From Bordetella genomosp. 2 (GTDB lineage Bacteria > Pseudomonadota > Gammaproteobacteria > Burkholderiales > Burkholderiaceae_B), in NCBI RefSeq assembly GCF_002261345.1, contig NZ_NEVT01000003.1:806001-870000 (forward strand): a stretch of 64,000 nucleotides of DNA, in the 5' to 3' direction. Of this stretch, positions 9,107 through 19,444 are shown piece after piece. Within the stretch, counting starts at the first letter, position 1, and each line of letters starts with the position of its first letter. A program made the position numbers and the translations under genes. The notes below the pieces were generated by a model, which saw only the letters and a list, made by a program, of their open reading frames with translations, did not search any database and had not been told where the DNA came from.

Positions 9107-9134
9107 TTGGCATTCCTCTACGCTTGGCTATAAT
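9107..9134 (+). promoter_or_regulatory. Internal promoter for acpP
   Basis: A perfect TATAAT (9129-9134) with TTGGCA (9107-9112, 5/6) 16 bases upstream lies 31 bases before the acpP ATG. A separate strong promoter fits the very high demand for acyl carrier protein compared with its operon neighbours. Read from sequence only. Confidence 0.7.
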
Positions 9135-9164
9135 TCGCGGGATTTTTCCCAATTGGAGATCTGC

Positions 9165-9404
9165 ATGGAAAGCATCGAACAGCGCGTCAAGAAGATCGTC
9201 GCTGAACAACTTGGCGTCAACGAAGCCGAGATCAAGAACGAGTCCTCCTTCCTTGACGACCTCGGTGCCGATTCGCTCGATATGGTTGAGCTGGTCATGG
9301 CGCTCGAAGATGAATTCGAGACCGAGATCCCCGACGAAGAGGCCGAAAAGATCACCACCGTGCAGCAAGCGATTGACTACATCAATTCGCACGGTAAGCA
9401 GTAA
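9165..9404 (+). CDS. acpP: Acyl carrier protein
   Basis: 79-residue acidic carrier whose Ser37 in [18 protein letters not shown] receives the 4'-phosphopantetheine arm that carries growing acyl chains. The start at [10 protein letters not shown] was preferred over an in-frame ATG 12 bases upstream, because TTGGAG lies at correct spacing and homologues start there. Codon use is distinctly less GC-rich than that of its neighbours (GAAGAT, AAGAAC, ATCAAT), as expected of a very highly expressed gene. It has its own near-consensus promoter. Confidence 0.98.
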
Positions 9405-9585
9405 GCTCAGCCTGTATTCTCCCGGACGCCACCGCCTTGCGGGCGCGGCCGGGAAGCGGGGCGGTTTCAGGAGTGCCGTGCGGTCCGTGCGCGGGGGCGT
9501 CCTAGCGATGTCTCCGCGGCCGGGCGGTCCGCACGCGCAGCGCATCCGAAAACCGCCTTTCTTTTGTCTGTTTTAGGAGTCATCC

Positions 9586-10815
9586 GTGAAGCGACGAGTC
9601 GTCATCACCGGCCTCGGTATCGTGTCGCCCGTGGGCAACGACATTTCCAGCGCCTGGGACAATATCGTCAACGGACGTTCCGGCATCGGCCGCATCACCC
9701 GTTTCGATCCCTCGGCCATCACCACGCACATCGCGGGAGAGGTCAAGGATTTCGACGTCACCGCATACCTGCCCGCCAAGGAAGCCCGCCAGATGGACAC
9801 CTTCATCCATTACGGCATGGCGGCCGGCATACAGGCATGGCGCGACAGCGGGCTCGAAGTCACCGACGCCAACGCCGAGCGCATCGGCGTCATCGTGGGC
9901 TCCGGCATCGGCGGCCTGCCCCGCATCGAGGAAACCCAGACCGACCTGCTGGCCAAGGGCCCGCGGCGCATTTCGCCGTTCTTCGTGCCGGGTTCGCTCA
10001 TCAACCTGATCTCGGGCCAGTTGTCCATCATGTTCGGCATGAAGGGCCCCAGCTATGCCGTCGTGTCGGCCTGCACCACGGGTCTGCACTGCATCGGCGA
10101 CGCGGCGCGCCTGATCGAATACGGCGATGCCGACATCATGCTGGCCGGCGGCGCCGAGTCCACCGTGTCGCCGCTGGGTATCGGCGGCTTCGCGGCCATG
10201 CGGGCGCTTTCCACGCGCAACGACGATCCCGCCACCGCCTCGCGTCCCTGGGACCGCGATCGCGACGGCTTCGTGCTGGGCGAGGGCGCCGGCGTGCTGG
10301 TGCTCGAAGAATACGAACACGCCAAGAAGCGCGGCGCGCGCATCTACGGCGAGTTCGCCGGCTACGGCATGAGTTCCGACGCCCACCACATCGCCGCGCC
10401 CGACAAAGACGGGCCGCGCCGCGGAGTGCTCAACGCTCTGCGCAACGGCGGCATCAACCTCGACGAGGTCGACTACGTCAACGCGCACGGCACTTCCACG
10501 CCCCTGGGCGACAAGAACGAGTCCGACGCCCTGAAGCTGGCTTTCGGCGACCACGCCAAGAAGCTGGTGGTCAACTCCACCAAGTCCATGACCGGCCACC
10601 TGCTGGGCGCCGCCGGCGGCATCGAGGCCGTGTTCACCACCCTGGCGGTCTACCACCAGAAGTCGCCGCCCACCATCAACATCTTCAACCAGGATCCGGA
10701 ATGCGACCTGGATTACTGCGCCAACCAGGCGCGGGACATGAAGATCGACGTGGCGATTTCCAATTCCTTCGGTTTCGGCGGCACCAACGGCTCCATGGCC
10801 GTTCGCCGGATCTGA
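9586..10815 (+). CDS. fabF: Beta-ketoacyl-ACP synthase II (KAS II)
   Basis: Elongating condensing enzyme of fatty acid synthesis, important for long-chain products and temperature adjustment. 409 residues from a GTG start with TAGGAG upstream. The Cys-His-His triad is visible in VVSACTTGLHCIG, NAHGTSTPLGD and STKSMTGHLLGAAGG; the C-terminal SNSFGFGGTNGSM loop is also there. The 182-base space between acpP and fabF holds no ORF and no clear promoter or terminator. The next ORF lies in the same frame only 48 bases after the stop. Confidence 0.97.
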   Translation: MKRRVVITGLGIVSPVGNDISSAWDNIVNGRSGIGRITRFDPSAITTHIAGEVKDFDVTAYLPAKEARQMDTFIHYGMAAGIQAWRDSGLEVTDANAERIGVIVGSGIGGLPRIEETQTDLLAKGPRRISPFFVPGSLINLISGQLSIMFGMKGPSYAVVSACTTGLHCIGDAARLIEYGDADIMLAGGAESTVSPLGIGGFAAMRALSTRNDDPATASRPWDRDRDGFVLGEGAGVLVLEEYEHAKKRGARIYGEFAGYGMSSDAHHIAAPDKDGPRRGVLNALRNGGINLDEVDYVNAHGTSTPLGDKNESDALKLAFGDHAKKLVVNSTKSMTGHLLGAAGGIEAVFTTLAVYHQKSPPTINIFNQDPECDLDYCANQARDMKIDVAISNSFGFGGTNGSMAVRRI

Positions 10816-10863
10816 TTTGGACTTGCGCGCCGGGATCTCGGCCGCCGGACGCTGCGCGTACCG

Positions 10864-11301
10864 GTGCGCTGCCCGAACAGCGTGGCGCTGCTGGGCCGTA
10901 CCTCCATGGCAGGGGCCGCGGCCGGCCTCGCGGTGTCCGCTTGGTGGCAGGCGGGGGCGGCCGGGCTGGCCGTCCTGGCCGGCACGGCCGGGGGCGCGGC
11001 CCTGATGCTCCGGCGGCGTCGCCGCGGCCCAGCCGTTCAGGCCGTCCGGGCCGTCGCCGGCACACGGCGCTGGCAGGTGCGGTGCGCGGGCCAGTGGCGC
11101 CATGCCACCCTGTCCGACAGCCGGCGCGGGGCCTGCTGGCTCGACCTGCGGCTGCGGCTGGATGCGGCGCCGGGGCGTGCTGTTACAAATTGCCGGGCCA
11201 CCGTATGGCGGGCCGGCCTACCCGCGTCCCGCTGGCGCCGGCTCTGCCTGCTGACCGGGGCCGCACAGCGCCTGGCGCCGCCCGCCGAGGGGGCGCCATG
11301 A
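10864..11301 (+). CDS. Small basic membrane protein before rpoE (YgfX-like?)
   Basis: 145-residue protein that I cannot name with certainty. It has one hydrophobic hairpin (about residues 15-50, MAGAAAGLAVSAWWQAG then a second apolar run) followed by RRRRR and a soluble domain with W and R repeats (TRRWQVRCAGQWRHATL, ACWLDLRLRL). That layout resembles the YgfX/CptA membrane family often found next to envelope-stress genes, but similarity is weak. The GTG start lacks a good ribosome-binding site; an ATG at 10906 is the alternative. The stop overlaps the rpoE ATG (ATGA), so it is probably translated in the same message. Confidence 0.6.
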   Translation: MRCPNSVALLGRTSMAGAAAGLAVSAWWQAGAAGLAVLAGTAGGAALMLRRRRRGPAVQAVRAVAGTRRWQVRCAGQWRHATLSDSRRGACWLDLRLRLDAAPGRAVTNCRATVWRAGLPASRWRRLCLLTGAAQRLAPPAEGAP

Positions 11302-11897
11302 GCGAACGCGACGTCGACGCCGAGCTGGTCGCCCGCGTCCAGCGCGGCGACAAGAAGGCCTTCGACCTGCTGGTCTTGAAGTACCAGCGCAAGATCCTGC
11401 GCCTGCTGAGCCGCATGATCCGCGACCCGGCCGAAATCGAGGACGTCGCCCAGGAGGCCTTCATCAAGGCCTACCGGGCCCTGCCGCAGTTCCGGGGCGA
11501 AAGCGCTTTTTACACTTGGCTGTATCGTATTGCCGTCAATACGGCCCGGAACTGGCTGGCCTCGGCCGGGCGGCGTCCCAGCGCGCCCAATGCAATCGAG
11601 ACCGAAGACGGTGAAACTTTTAACGAAACAGACAACCTAACCGATATCAGCACGCCGGAAGCCATGGTCGCCAGCCGCGAGATCGCCGAAACGGTCAACG
11701 CGGTCATCGAGGAATTGCCCGAAGAGCTCCGGACCGCTATCGTGCTGCGTGAAATCGAAGGTATGAGTTACGAAGACATCGCCCAGAGCATGGATTGCCC
11801 GATTGGTACCGTGCGTTCCCGCATTTTCCGGGCGCGCGAGGCCATTGCCAATCGGTTGCGTCCCCTGCTGGACACCGATGCCGAGCGTCGTTGGTAA
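11298..11897 (+). CDS. rpoE: ECF sigma factor RpoE (AlgU/SigE)
   Basis: Extracytoplasmic-stress sigma factor held inactive by RseA until envelope damage triggers its release. The 199-residue sequence has region 2 (FDLLVLKYQRKILRLLSRMI, then EDVAQEAFIKAYRALPQFRG and FYTWLYRIAVNTARNWL) and region 4 (LPEELRTAIVLREIEGMSYEDIA, then GTVRSRIFRAREAI). The linker (ETEDGETFNETDNLTD) is acidic and AT-richer. It is followed by rseA, rseB and mucD, the standard order, which fixes the identity. The ATG overlaps the stop of the preceding small gene. Confidence 0.97.
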   Translation: MSERDVDAELVARVQRGDKKAFDLLVLKYQRKILRLLSRMIRDPAEIEDVAQEAFIKAYRALPQFRGESAFYTWLYRIAVNTARNWLASAGRRPSAPNAIETEDGETFNETDNLTDISTPEAMVASREIAETVNAVIEELPEELRTAIVLREIEGMSYEDIAQSMDCPIGTVRSRIFRAREAIANRLRPLLDTDAERRW

Positions 11898-11909
11898 GGA
11901 GCGGCAGTC

Positions 11910-12410
11910 ATGCAAACAGCAGCCAAATCCGCGGTGGATGCCGACATATCCCTGGAGGAATCGGTCTCTGCCTGGATGGACGGCGAAGTGTCCGAAGACA
12001 TTTTCCATGATCTCGCCTCCCCGCAGGGCCGCCGAACCTGGGACACCTATCACCTGATCGGCGATGCCCTGCGCAACGCCGACCTGGCCGTCAACCCCAG
12101 CGCGGCGTTCCATGCGCGCCTGTCGCGGGCGCTGGATGCCGAATTGCCCATCGTCGCCCCGCAGCGGCGCCGGTCGCCGCTGCGGCTAGGGCTGTCCGGC
12201 CTGGCCGTGGTCGCCGCCGTGGCCACCGTGGCCTGGGTGGCGCAGCCGTACATCATGGGCGGCTCGAGCCGGCCGGCCGATACCCGCGTGCTGGCCGATG
12301 CGTCGGCATCCGAAACCCCGGGCCTGCGCGACTATCTCGAAGCCCATCGCCAGATGGCCGGCCCCAGCGCGGTGCGCCAGGTCTCGTTCGATGCCGGAGC
12401 CGGACGTTGA
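11910..12410 (+). CDS. rseA: Anti-sigma factor RseA (MucA)
   Basis: Single-pass inner-membrane protein that sequesters RpoE. The N-terminal cytoplasmic RseA domain is clear (EESVSAWMDGEVSEDIFHDL, WDTYHLIGDALRN). A transmembrane helix follows at about residues 95-112 (LSGLAVVAAVATVAWVA), then a short periplasmic tail. 166 residues, shorter on the periplasmic side than E. coli RseA. AAGGAG precedes the ATG. The stop overlaps the TTG start of rseB, so the anti-sigma pair is probably translated stoichiometrically. Confidence 0.93.
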   Translation: MQTAAKSAVDADISLEESVSAWMDGEVSEDIFHDLASPQGRRTWDTYHLIGDALRNADLAVNPSAAFHARLSRALDAELPIVAPQRRRSPLRLGLSGLAVVAAVATVAWVAQPYIMGGSSRPADTRVLADASASETPGLRDYLEAHRQMAGPSAVRQVSFDAGAGR

Positions 12411-13453
12411 TCGCGCAGTTGCAACAGTTCTGTCGACCGCGCGGCCTGGTCCGCTGGCCCGCGCAAAGCGCCGGCTGGGCCCTGACCGCCGCCTTCCTGA
12501 TGGCGCTCGCCGGCCACGAGGCGGCCCGGGCGGCCGAGCCGCCGCAGTCCAGCGCGGCCTCCATCCAGCTCCTGTACGACATCCAGCAGGCGGCCCGCAA
12601 GCAGGATTACGCCGGGGTGTTCCTGTACCAGCAGGGTGAAGTCATCCAGTCGTCGCGCCTGGTGCATGTCATCGACGGCACCGGCGAGCGCGAGCGGCTC
12701 GAGATCCTCGACGGCCAGCCGCGCGAGTATCTGCGCCACAACGACGAGATCCAGTGCCTGATCCCCGAGCGCAAGACGGTCCTCATGGAGCCGCGGCGCG
12801 GCGACCGCTTCCCCGGCCTGCTGCTGGGCAATCCCACCGAGCTGGCCCAGCATTACGACATCCGTGCCCAGGACAAGCTGCATCGCGTCGCCGACCGCCA
12901 GTGCCGCATCGTCACCATCGAGCCGCGCGACGGCCTTCGGTATGGCTACCGCCTGTGCGCCGACGTGGACACCAACCTGCTGCTCAAGGCCCAGACCGTC
13001 GATCCCGAGCAGGGCGTCGTGGAGCAGGTATCGTTCACATCCATCAAGGTGGGCGGCGGCGTCGATCCCGCCGAGCTGTCTTCGCGCTGGAGCACGCGCG
13101 ACTGGAAAGTGCTGCAGCCGCGCATCGAGCCGGTCGACCTGGCCGCCCAGGGGTGGCGCATCCCGGCCCCCCGGGGCTTCGTGGCCATGATGCAGGTCAA
13201 GCGCTCGATGGGCCGCAGCACGGTCAACCAACTGGTGCTGTCCGACGGCCTGGCCGCCATCTCGGTGTTCATCGAGCCGTACGACAGCGAGCGCGGGCAC
13301 CCCATGTCGGCCGGCGCGGCGCGCCGTGGCGCCATCAATATCTACGGCACGCGCATTGCTGACTTCTGGCTCACCGCCTTGGGCGAGGTCCCGGCCGCCA
13401 CGCTGGAACAGCTCGCCACGTCCACTGAATACGTGCCCGTATCACCTCAATAA
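12407..13453 (+). CDS. rseB: Periplasmic sigma-E regulator RseB (MucB)
   Basis: Binds the periplasmic tail of RseA, protects it from proteolysis and senses mislocalised LPS or lipoprotein. 348 residues with an uncommon TTG start overlapping the rseA stop. A signal peptide runs to about residue 45 (WALTAAFLMALAGHEAARA). The mature protein has the MucB/RseB N-terminal domain (YAGVFLYQQGEVIQSSRLVH, RREYLRHNDEIQC-like strand) and C-terminal domain (GFVAMMQVKRSMGRSTVNQLVLSD at the join, then INIYGTRIADFWLTALGEVP). No rseC-like gene follows; mucD comes next. Confidence 0.93.
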   Translation: MIAQLQQFCRPRGLVRWPAQSAGWALTAAFLMALAGHEAARAAEPPQSSAASIQLLYDIQQAARKQDYAGVFLYQQGEVIQSSRLVHVIDGTGERERLEILDGQPREYLRHNDEIQCLIPERKTVLMEPRRGDRFPGLLLGNPTELAQHYDIRAQDKLHRVADRQCRIVTIEPRDGLRYGYRLCADVDTNLLLKAQTVDPEQGVVEQVSFTSIKVGGGVDPAELSSRWSTRDWKVLQPRIEPVDLAAQGWRIPAPRGFVAMMQVKRSMGRSTVNQLVLSDGLAAISVFIEPYDSERGHPMSAGAARRGAINIYGTRIADFWLTALGEVPAATLEQLATSTEYVPVSPQ

Positions 13454-13496
13454 CAACAAAACCTGCAAAAGGTTGGGGAATTTTCGGAGTCCTCTC

Positions 13497-14966
13497 ATGA
13501 AAACACTTTCAGTGTCGAACTCTTTTTTCCGGCGCTTCTTCCTGGCCCTGCTGGCCGCCGTCATGCTGGCTGGCGCCTATGGGCCCACGGCACAGGCGCA
13601 GACCCAATCCGCTCCGCCCGCCGTGGCGCTGCCTGATTTCAGCGGCATCATTGCCAAGGTCGATCCCGGCGTCGTGAACATCCGCACCACGGCCAACGTG
13701 CCGGTGCGCTCGCCTGGCGGCACCGATCCCTACGAACTGTTCCGCTGGTTCTTCGGCCCCGATTTCCAGCCGCCCGGCATGCCGCCGCAGCAGCAGATGC
13801 CGCGCCAGGCTCCCGAGGAGCGCAAGGTGCCGCGCGGCGTGGGGTCCGGCTTCTTCATCTCCGAAGACGGCTATATCCTCACCAATAACCACGTCGTCAG
13901 CGACGCGGCCGACATCTACGTGACGCTCACCGACGGGCGCGAGTTCAAGGCCAAGGTCGTCGGCACCGACGAGCGCACCGACGTGGCCCTGATCAAGGTC
14001 GACGCCAAGGGCATGACGCCGCTGTCGATCGGCGATCCGAAGCAGCTCAAGAAAGGCCAATGGGTGCTGGCCATCGGTTCGCCGTTCGGCCTGGATTCCA
14101 CCGCCACCGCGGGGATCGTCAGCGCCATCGGCCGCGACACCGGCGAATACCTGCCCTTCATCCAGACCGACGTGGCGGTCAACCCCGGCAACTCGGGCGG
14201 CCCGCTGCTCAACCTGAACGGCGAAGTGGTCGGCATCAATTCGCAGATCATCTCGCGCAGCGGCGGCTTCATGGGCATTTCGCTGGCGATTCCCATCGAC
14301 GAGGCCATGCGCGTGGCCGACCAGCTGCGCGCCACCGGCAAGGTCACTCGCGGCCGCATCGGCGTGCAGATCAGCGAAGTGGGCAAGGACGTCGCCGAAG
14401 CGATCGGCCTGCCGCGCGCCGAGGGCGCGCTGGTCAGCAACGTCGAGGCGGACGGCCCGGCCGCCGACGCCGGCGTGAAGCCGGGCGACGTGATCACCTC
14501 GTTCCATGGCGAGGCGATCAAGCGCTGGTCCGACCTGCCGCGCATCGTCGGCGAGACCAAGCCGGGTACCCGCGCCGACATGGAAGTGTGGCGCCGTGGC
14601 AAGACGGTCACGCTGTCGGTCAAGGTGGGCGAGCTCACCAGCACGGCCGCGGCCGCCGACGCCCAGCAAGAAGCCGTGCCGGAGCAGACCGGCAATGCGC
14701 TGGGGCTGGGCGTGGTCGACGTGCCGGCCGAGGTCCAGCGCAAGCTGGGCATCAAGGGCGGGGTGCAGGTGCGTGTCGCCGACGGCGCTGCCGCCATGGC
14801 GGGCCTGCGGCCTGGCGACATCGTGCTGGCCATCAACAACACCGACGTGACCGGCGCCAGCCAGTTCCAGGACCTGGTCAAGCGCCTGCCGAAGGGCAAG
14901 GCAGCCGGCCTGCTGGTGCGCCGCGGCGACCAAACCCAGTGGGTGGCGGTAGAGCCGTCCAAATAA
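13497..14966 (+). CDS. mucD: Periplasmic serine protease MucD/DegP
   Basis: HtrA-family protease/chaperone for misfolded envelope proteins and a sigma-E regulon partner. 489 residues: a cleavable signal to about residue 35 (...TAQAQ), a trypsin-like domain with His in LTNNHVVSDA, Asp in DERTDVALIKV and Ser in NPGNSGGPLLN, then two PDZ domains (GRIGVQISEVG..., and ALGLGVVDVPAEVQRKLG onward). The ATG was chosen because it gives a clean signal peptide; the same frame is open upstream into rseB without family similarity. A strong terminator follows, closing the rpoE operon. Confidence 0.95.
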   Translation: MKTLSVSNSFFRRFFLALLAAVMLAGAYGPTAQAQTQSAPPAVALPDFSGIIAKVDPGVVNIRTTANVPVRSPGGTDPYELFRWFFGPDFQPPGMPPQQQMPRQAPEERKVPRGVGSGFFISEDGYILTNNHVVSDAADIYVTLTDGREFKAKVVGTDERTDVALIKVDAKGMTPLSIGDPKQLKKGQWVLAIGSPFGLDSTATAGIVSAIGRDTGEYLPFIQTDVAVNPGNSGGPLLNLNGEVVGINSQIISRSGGFMGISLAIPIDEAMRVADQLRATGKVTRGRIGVQISEVGKDVAEAIGLPRAEGALVSNVEADGPAADAGVKPGDVITSFHGEAIKRWSDLPRIVGETKPGTRADMEVWRRGKTVTLSVKVGELTSTAAAADAQQEAVPEQTGNALGLGVVDVPAEVQRKLGIKGGVQVRVADGAAAMAGLRPGDIVLAINNTDVTGASQFQDLVKRLPKGKAAGLLVRRGDQTQWVAVEPSK

Positions 14967-15004
14967 CCCGCAAGACCAGCTAAAATGGCTGGTTGCCGCA
15001 AAAA

Positions 15005-15031
15005 GGGGGCGCCATGCGCCCCCTCGTTTTT
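15005..15031 (+). terminator. Rho-independent terminator after mucD
   Basis: The arms GGGGGCGC / GCGCCCCC with a CAT loop (15005-15023) are followed by TCGTTTTT. Four A residues stand just before the stem, so it could act in both directions. It separates the rpoE operon from lepA. A TAAAAT inside a small inverted repeat at 14975-14993 could be a -10 element for lepA. Confidence 0.8.
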
Positions 15032-15094
15032 GGCCCGCCGCCGGGCGGGTGCATGCGCCGGTCCCGCGCGATTCGTCCCTTTTTAATCCACCCT

Positions 15095-16888
<1,794 letters not shown>

Positions 16889-16909
16889 CGATAAAAGGCG
16901 GCATACCCC

Positions 16910-17794
16910 ATGAGCTGGAATTTTGCACTGATACTTTTTGTGCTGCTGGTAGTAACCGGCGTCATCTGGGCCCTGGATGTCGCGGTATTGCGGCGCCGGC
17001 GCGCGCAGCGCGCCCAGGCCGCCGCCGCGGCGACGGACACCAGCCATGCGGCCGATCCCCAGGAAGCGGCGCGCCTGCGCCAGGAAGCCGCCTCGGCCGC
17101 CACCTGCGTGCCGTGGTGGGTGGAGTACGCGGTCAGCTTCTTTCCGGTGATCCTGTTTGTGTTCGTGCTGCGCTCGTTCGTGGTCGAGCCGTTCCGCATC
17201 CCGTCGGGTTCCATGCTGCCCACGCTGCAATCGGGAGACCTTATCTTGGTCAACAAGTTCAGCTATGGCATCCGCCTGCCCATCATCGACCAGAAGGTCA
17301 TCGAGGTGGGTTCGCCGCAGCGCGGCGATGTGGTGGTGTTCCGCTATCCCGTGGACCCCGCGGTGGACTACATCAAGCGCATCGTCGGCCTGCCGGGCGA
17401 CGAGGTCGCCTATGTGGACAAGAAGCTCTACGTCAACGGCCAACTGGTGCCGCACACCGCCGACGGCCAGTATTTCGAGCCGGACCGGGTTTCTTATATT
17501 GCTCAATATAAAGAGAAATTGGGCGACGTTGAGCACAAAATACTGCTGGATGAGAGCAAATCCCAGATTTACGGCCCGATCTGGAAATTTCCCAACCTGA
17601 AGAACTGCGATTACGCCCGTAATGGAGTACGCTGCAAAGTACCTGAAGGCCATTATTTCGCCATGGGCGACAACCGGGACAACAGCGCCGACAGCCGCTA
17701 CTGGGGGTTCGTCCCTGACGCTAATATCGTCGGGAAGGCATTCTTTGTCTGGATGAACTTCAGCGACCTCAGCCGTATCGGCAGTTTTAATTGA
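16910..17794 (+). CDS. lepB: Signal peptidase I
   Basis: Membrane serine protease that removes signal peptides from exported proteins. 294 residues with two N-terminal membrane helices (about 5-27 and 72-90) joined by a charged, alanine-rich cytoplasmic loop. Ser101 in [11 protein letters not shown] is the nucleophile and Lys156 in [13 protein letters not shown] the general base; box E is [17 protein letters not shown]. The stretch around residues 193-247 ([11 protein letters not shown]..., [14 protein letters not shown]) is noticeably AT-richer than the rest and carries the paired cysteines of the periplasmic domain. rnc starts one base after the stop. Confidence 0.96.
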   Translation: MSWNFALILFVLLVVTGVIWALDVAVLRRRRAQRAQAAAAATDTSHAADPQEAARLRQEAASAATCVPWWVEYAVSFFPVILFVFVLRSFVVEPFRIPSGSMLPTLQSGDLILVNKFSYGIRLPIIDQKVIEVGSPQRGDVVVFRYPVDPAVDYIKRIVGLPGDEVAYVDKKLYVNGQLVPHTADGQYFEPDRVSYIAQYKEKLGDVEHKILLDESKSQIYGPIWKFPNLKNCDYARNGVRCKVPEGHYFAMGDNRDNSADSRYWGFVPDANIVGKAFFVWMNFSDLSRIGSFN

Positions 17795-17795
17795 C

Positions 17796-18557
17796 ATGTC
17801 CCTCGCCACGCTGGAAACCCGCCTGGATCATCGCTTCGGCAATCCTGCCCTGCTCGAGCAGGCGCTGACGCACCGAAGCCACAGCGCTCGCCACAACGAG
17901 CGCCTGGAATTCCTGGGTGATTCCGTGCTGAATTTCGTCGTGGCGGCCATGTTGTTCGAACGTTTTCCCAAGCTCGACGAAGGCGACCTGTCGCGGCTGC
18001 GGGCCAACCTGGTCAAGCAGGCGTCGCTGGCCGACATCGGCCAGCGGCTGGAGCTTTCGCAACACCTGCGCCTGGGCGAGGGCGAACTCAAGAGCGGCGG
18101 CTTTCGCCGTCCATCCATCCTGGCCGACGCGGTCGAGGCGATTTTCGGCGCCACTTTCCTGGATGCCGGCTTTGAGGCGGCGCGCAAGGTCATTGTGCGC
18201 CAGTACCAGCCGGTGCTGGCCAGCGTCGACCCCAAGACGCTCGGCAAGGACGCCAAGACCCTGTTGCAGGAATTCCTGCAGGGCCGCAAGCTGGCGCTGC
18301 CGCTGTATACCGTGGTGGCCACCCATGGCGCCGCGCACAGCCAGCAGTTCGAAGTCGAATGCGCCATTCCGGCGCTCGAGATCAAGGTCGTGGCCCCTGG
18401 CGCCAGCCGGCGCGCGGCTGAACAATCGGCCGCCAAGCTGGCGCTCGAGGCTGCCCAGACCATCAGTCCGGCCAGCCGTGCCGCGCGCAAGTCCGGCAAG
18501 GCGCGCAAAACCGCGCAACTGTCGCTGCCCGTGGCGGTTGCCCAAGAGGTCAAATGA
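17796..18557 (+). CDS. rnc: Ribonuclease III
   Basis: Double-strand-specific endoribonuclease that processes rRNA precursors and structured mRNAs. 253 residues: nuclease domain with signature [18 protein letters not shown] and the acidic site [13 protein letters not shown], then a double-stranded RNA-binding domain from about residue 155 ([20 protein letters not shown], ending [16 protein letters not shown]). A lysine/alanine-rich tail of about 25 residues follows, longer than in E. coli. It overlaps the era start by 4 bases (ATGA). Confidence 0.96.
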   Translation: MSLATLETRLDHRFGNPALLEQALTHRSHSARHNERLEFLGDSVLNFVVAAMLFERFPKLDEGDLSRLRANLVKQASLADIGQRLELSQHLRLGEGELKSGGFRRPSILADAVEAIFGATFLDAGFEAARKVIVRQYQPVLASVDPKTLGKDAKTLLQEFLQGRKLALPLYTVVATHGAAHSQQFEVECAIPALEIKVVAPGASRRAAEQSAAKLALEAAQTISPASRAARKSGKARKTAQLSLPVAVAQEVK

Positions 18558-19444
18558 GCGATACCCCTTTCCGGACCGGCTTCGTTGCCGTGGTCGGCCG
18601 TCCCAATGTCGGCAAGTCGACGCTCACCAACGCCCTGATCGGCTCGAAGATCTCCATCGTGTCGCGCAAAGCGCAAACCACGCGGCATCGCATCCATGGC
18701 GTGCTGACGCGGGAGCACGAGCAGTTCGTGTTCGTCGACACGCCGGGCTTCCAGACGCGTCATGGCGGCGCCATGAACCGCATGATGAACCGCGTGGTCA
18801 CGCAGGCGCTGGCCGAGGTGGACGTGGTGGTGCATGTGGTCGAGGCGGGCAAGTGGACCGACGGTGATGCCAAGCTGCTGCCGCTGCTGCCCGAGCCGCG
18901 CCGGACCATCCTGGTGGTCAGCAAGATCGACGCGCTCAAGCGCCGCGATGAGCTCTATCCGTTCGTCTCCAGGATCGTCGCCCAGCATCCCTATGATGCC
19001 GTGGTGCCGGTCAGCGCCATCAAGAACCAGCAGCTCGGCGAGCTGCTCGACGAGATCGCCAGCCGCTTGCCCGAGGGCGAGCCGCTGTTCGAGGAAGACA
19101 CGCTGACGGACCGGCCGGTGCGGTTCATCGCCGCCGAACTGCTGCGCGAGAAGATCTTCCGGCTGGTGGGCGACGAACTGCCCTATGGCTGTACGGTCGT
19201 CATCGAGCAATGGGAAGAAACTGACCAGAACGCCCGCGTGGCCGCCTGTGTCGTGGTCGAGCGCGACAGCCACCGGCCCATCCTGCTGGGCGCCGGCGGG
19301 GCGCACATGAAGCGCATCGCCACCGAGGCGCGCCAGGACATTGCCAAGTTGCTCGACAAGCCGGTGCACCTGGAGGTCTATATCAAGGTGCGCAAGGGCT
19401 GGTCGGACCGCGAAAGCGCGCTGCGCGACCTGGGCTATGAGTAG
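18554..19444 (+). CDS. era: Ribosome-assembly GTPase Era
   Basis: GTPase that binds the 3' end of 16S rRNA during 30S maturation. 296 residues: G1 [10 protein letters not shown], the Era switch [14 protein letters not shown]3 DTPGFQ, and a C-terminal KH domain with the [20 protein letters not shown] loop. The G4 base-recognition motif reads SKID where NKxD is usual. The C-terminal [18 protein letters not shown] is complete. The start overlaps rnc and the end overlaps recO by 8 bases, so all three are translationally linked. Confidence 0.96.
   Translation: MSDTPFRTGFVAVVGRPNVGKSTLTNALIGSKISIVSRKAQTTRHRIHGVLTREHEQFVFVDTPGFQTRHGGAMNRMMNRVVTQALAEVDVVVHVVEAGKWTDGDAKLLPLLPEPRRTILVVSKIDALKRRDELYPFVSRIVAQHPYDAVVPVSAIKNQQLGELLDEIASRLPEGEPLFEEDTLTDRPVRFIAAELLREKIFRLVGDELPYGCTVVIEQWEETDQNARVAACVVVERDSHRPILLGAGGAHMKRIATEARQDIAKLLDKPVHLEVYIKVRKGWSDRESALRDLGYE

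Noticed and set aside
9564-11897. 777-codon fusion-like frame joining sequence antiparallel in frame to fabF with rpoE
   Set aside because: Only its last 199 codons are real (rpoE). The upstream part is the +1 frame of fabF and Arg-rich nonsense.
13453-13497. Sigma-E promoter (GGAACTT-N16-TCTGA) directly before mucD
   Set aside because: GGAATTTT and TCGGAG are present, but the spacing is far too short and no TCTGA is found; mucD is probably read from the upstream rpoE promoter.
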